Positions 6,126-6,447 of a DNA stretch of 6,447 nt are shown piece after piece; the stretch's first letter is position 1, and every line of letters begins with the position of its first letter. The notes beneath the pieces were generated by a model, which had not been told where the DNA came from, did no database searches, and was given only the letters and a program-made list of their open reading frames with translations. Position numbers and translations under genes: made by a program. This DNA is from an uncultured Actinomycetes bacterium (lineage in GTDB: Bacteria; Actinomycetota; Thermoleophilia; Solirubrobacterales; 70-9). Location of the stretch: positions 1 through 6,447 of the forward strand of contig CAMPIP010000136.1 in NCBI GenBank assembly GCA_946886425.1. Reading direction: 5' to 3'.

Positions 6126-6200
6126 GCCGAGGTTAAGCCTTCGCGACTCCTGTCCCAATGGGGGTCAAGCCGCCGCCACGAACGCGTAGGGTTCAGCGCG

Positions 6201-6447
6201 GTGGCGCTCAACGAGGACCAGAAGGCGATGCTGCGGCTGCTCGCGCAGCGGGAGCAGGGATACGACGACCTGGCGGCCCTGATGGGCCTCAGCGTCGACG
6301 ACGTCCGCGCCCGGGTCAAGGACGCGCTCGAACAGCTCGAGGCCGAAGGCAGGGAGGCACCGGCTGTCGAGGCGCCCGAGCCGATCGAGACCGAGGAGGA
6401 GCCACCTCCGCCTCCGCCCCCAGCGGAGCCGAAGGTCGCACCCACGC
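6201..6447 (+). CDS. HTH-domain protein with acidic, proline-rich linker (partial, 3' end outside window)
   Basis: 82 complete codons are visible and the frame is open to the right edge. Residues 1-50 (VALNEDQKAMLRLLAQREQG, then YDDLAALMGLSVDDVRARVKDALEQLE) read as a helix-turn-helix resembling sigma-70 region 4: an initial helix, then 'LAALMGLSVDDVRARV' as the turn and recognition helix. Residues 51-82 are a disordered-looking acidic linker with seven consecutive prolines (68-74). In my recollection similar N-termini are common in Thermoleophilia proteins of unknown function, often with a membrane or repeat segment further on; the rest is not visible here. GTG at 6201 is chosen because it gives the expected N-terminus, with TAGGG (6187-6191) 9 nt before it. 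Met10 (6228) would cut into the first helix. Whether it acts as a transcription factor or only uses the fold is unknown. Confidence 0.8.
   Translation, partial: MALNEDQKAMLRLLAQREQGYDDLAALMGLSVDDVRARVKDALEQLEAEGREAPAVEAPEPIETEEEPPPPPPPAEPKVAPT

Noticed and set aside
5740..6189. Forward open frame opposite the thioesterase gene
   Set aside because: It is antisense to a clear hotdog domain and has no recognisable motif or start signal.
2531..6445. A minus-strand frame of about 1300 codons open across nadE, the thioesterase gene and the right edge
   Set aside because: Only its last 478 codons (3964 to 2531) are the metalloprotease. The rest is antisense to nadE and out of frame with the thioesterase; its translation is low-complexity Arg/Gly/Ala/Asp sequence typical of the complement of GC-rich genes.

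Overview
The window is very GC-rich, with codon third positions almost all G or C, and has the gene content of a high-GC Gram-positive actinobacterium. A WS/DGAT acyltransferase, a c-di-AMP riboswitch next to a secreted RlpA-like protein, and a 'MALNEDQ..'-type HTH protein all fit the class Thermoleophilia (Solirubrobacterales and relatives). That placement is inference from gene content and style, not from a marker gene. I see no mobile element, CRISPR array, tRNA or rRNA.

Layout from left to right: (1) the last 26 codons of an unidentified + strand gene; (2) a − strand secreted RlpA-like double-psi beta-barrel protein; (3) a 338-bp divergent intergenic region whose RlpA-proximal half is a c-di-AMP (ydaO-yuaA class) riboswitch; (4) a + strand wax ester synthase/diacylglycerol acyltransferase; (5) a − strand secreted zinc metalloprotease of the MXAN_6640 type; (6) a + strand glutamine-dependent NAD+ synthetase, nadE; (7) a − strand PaaI-type hotdog thioesterase; (8) the first 82 codons of a + strand HTH protein with an acidic, proline-rich linker, cut by the window edge.

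The seven genes alternate strand without exception, so no two can share an operon and each appears to be its own transcription unit. Two of the three tail-to-tail junctions share a palindromic tetranucleotide (CTAG, then TTAA) that gives a stop codon on both strands; the third has a 13-bp gap. The gene set is mixed (cell wall, storage lipid, NAD synthesis, acyl-CoA hydrolysis, secreted proteolysis) and does not read as one pathway.

The most informative element is the riboswitch. It ties the RlpA-like gene to c-di-AMP signalling, which in Actinobacteria commonly governs wall-remodelling enzymes. Here the aptamer ends only about 10 nt before the start codon, so there is no room for a downstream terminator and control of ribosome access is more likely. 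I did not find a convincing wholly new system; the rest of the window looks like ordinary chromosomal housekeeping and accessory genes.
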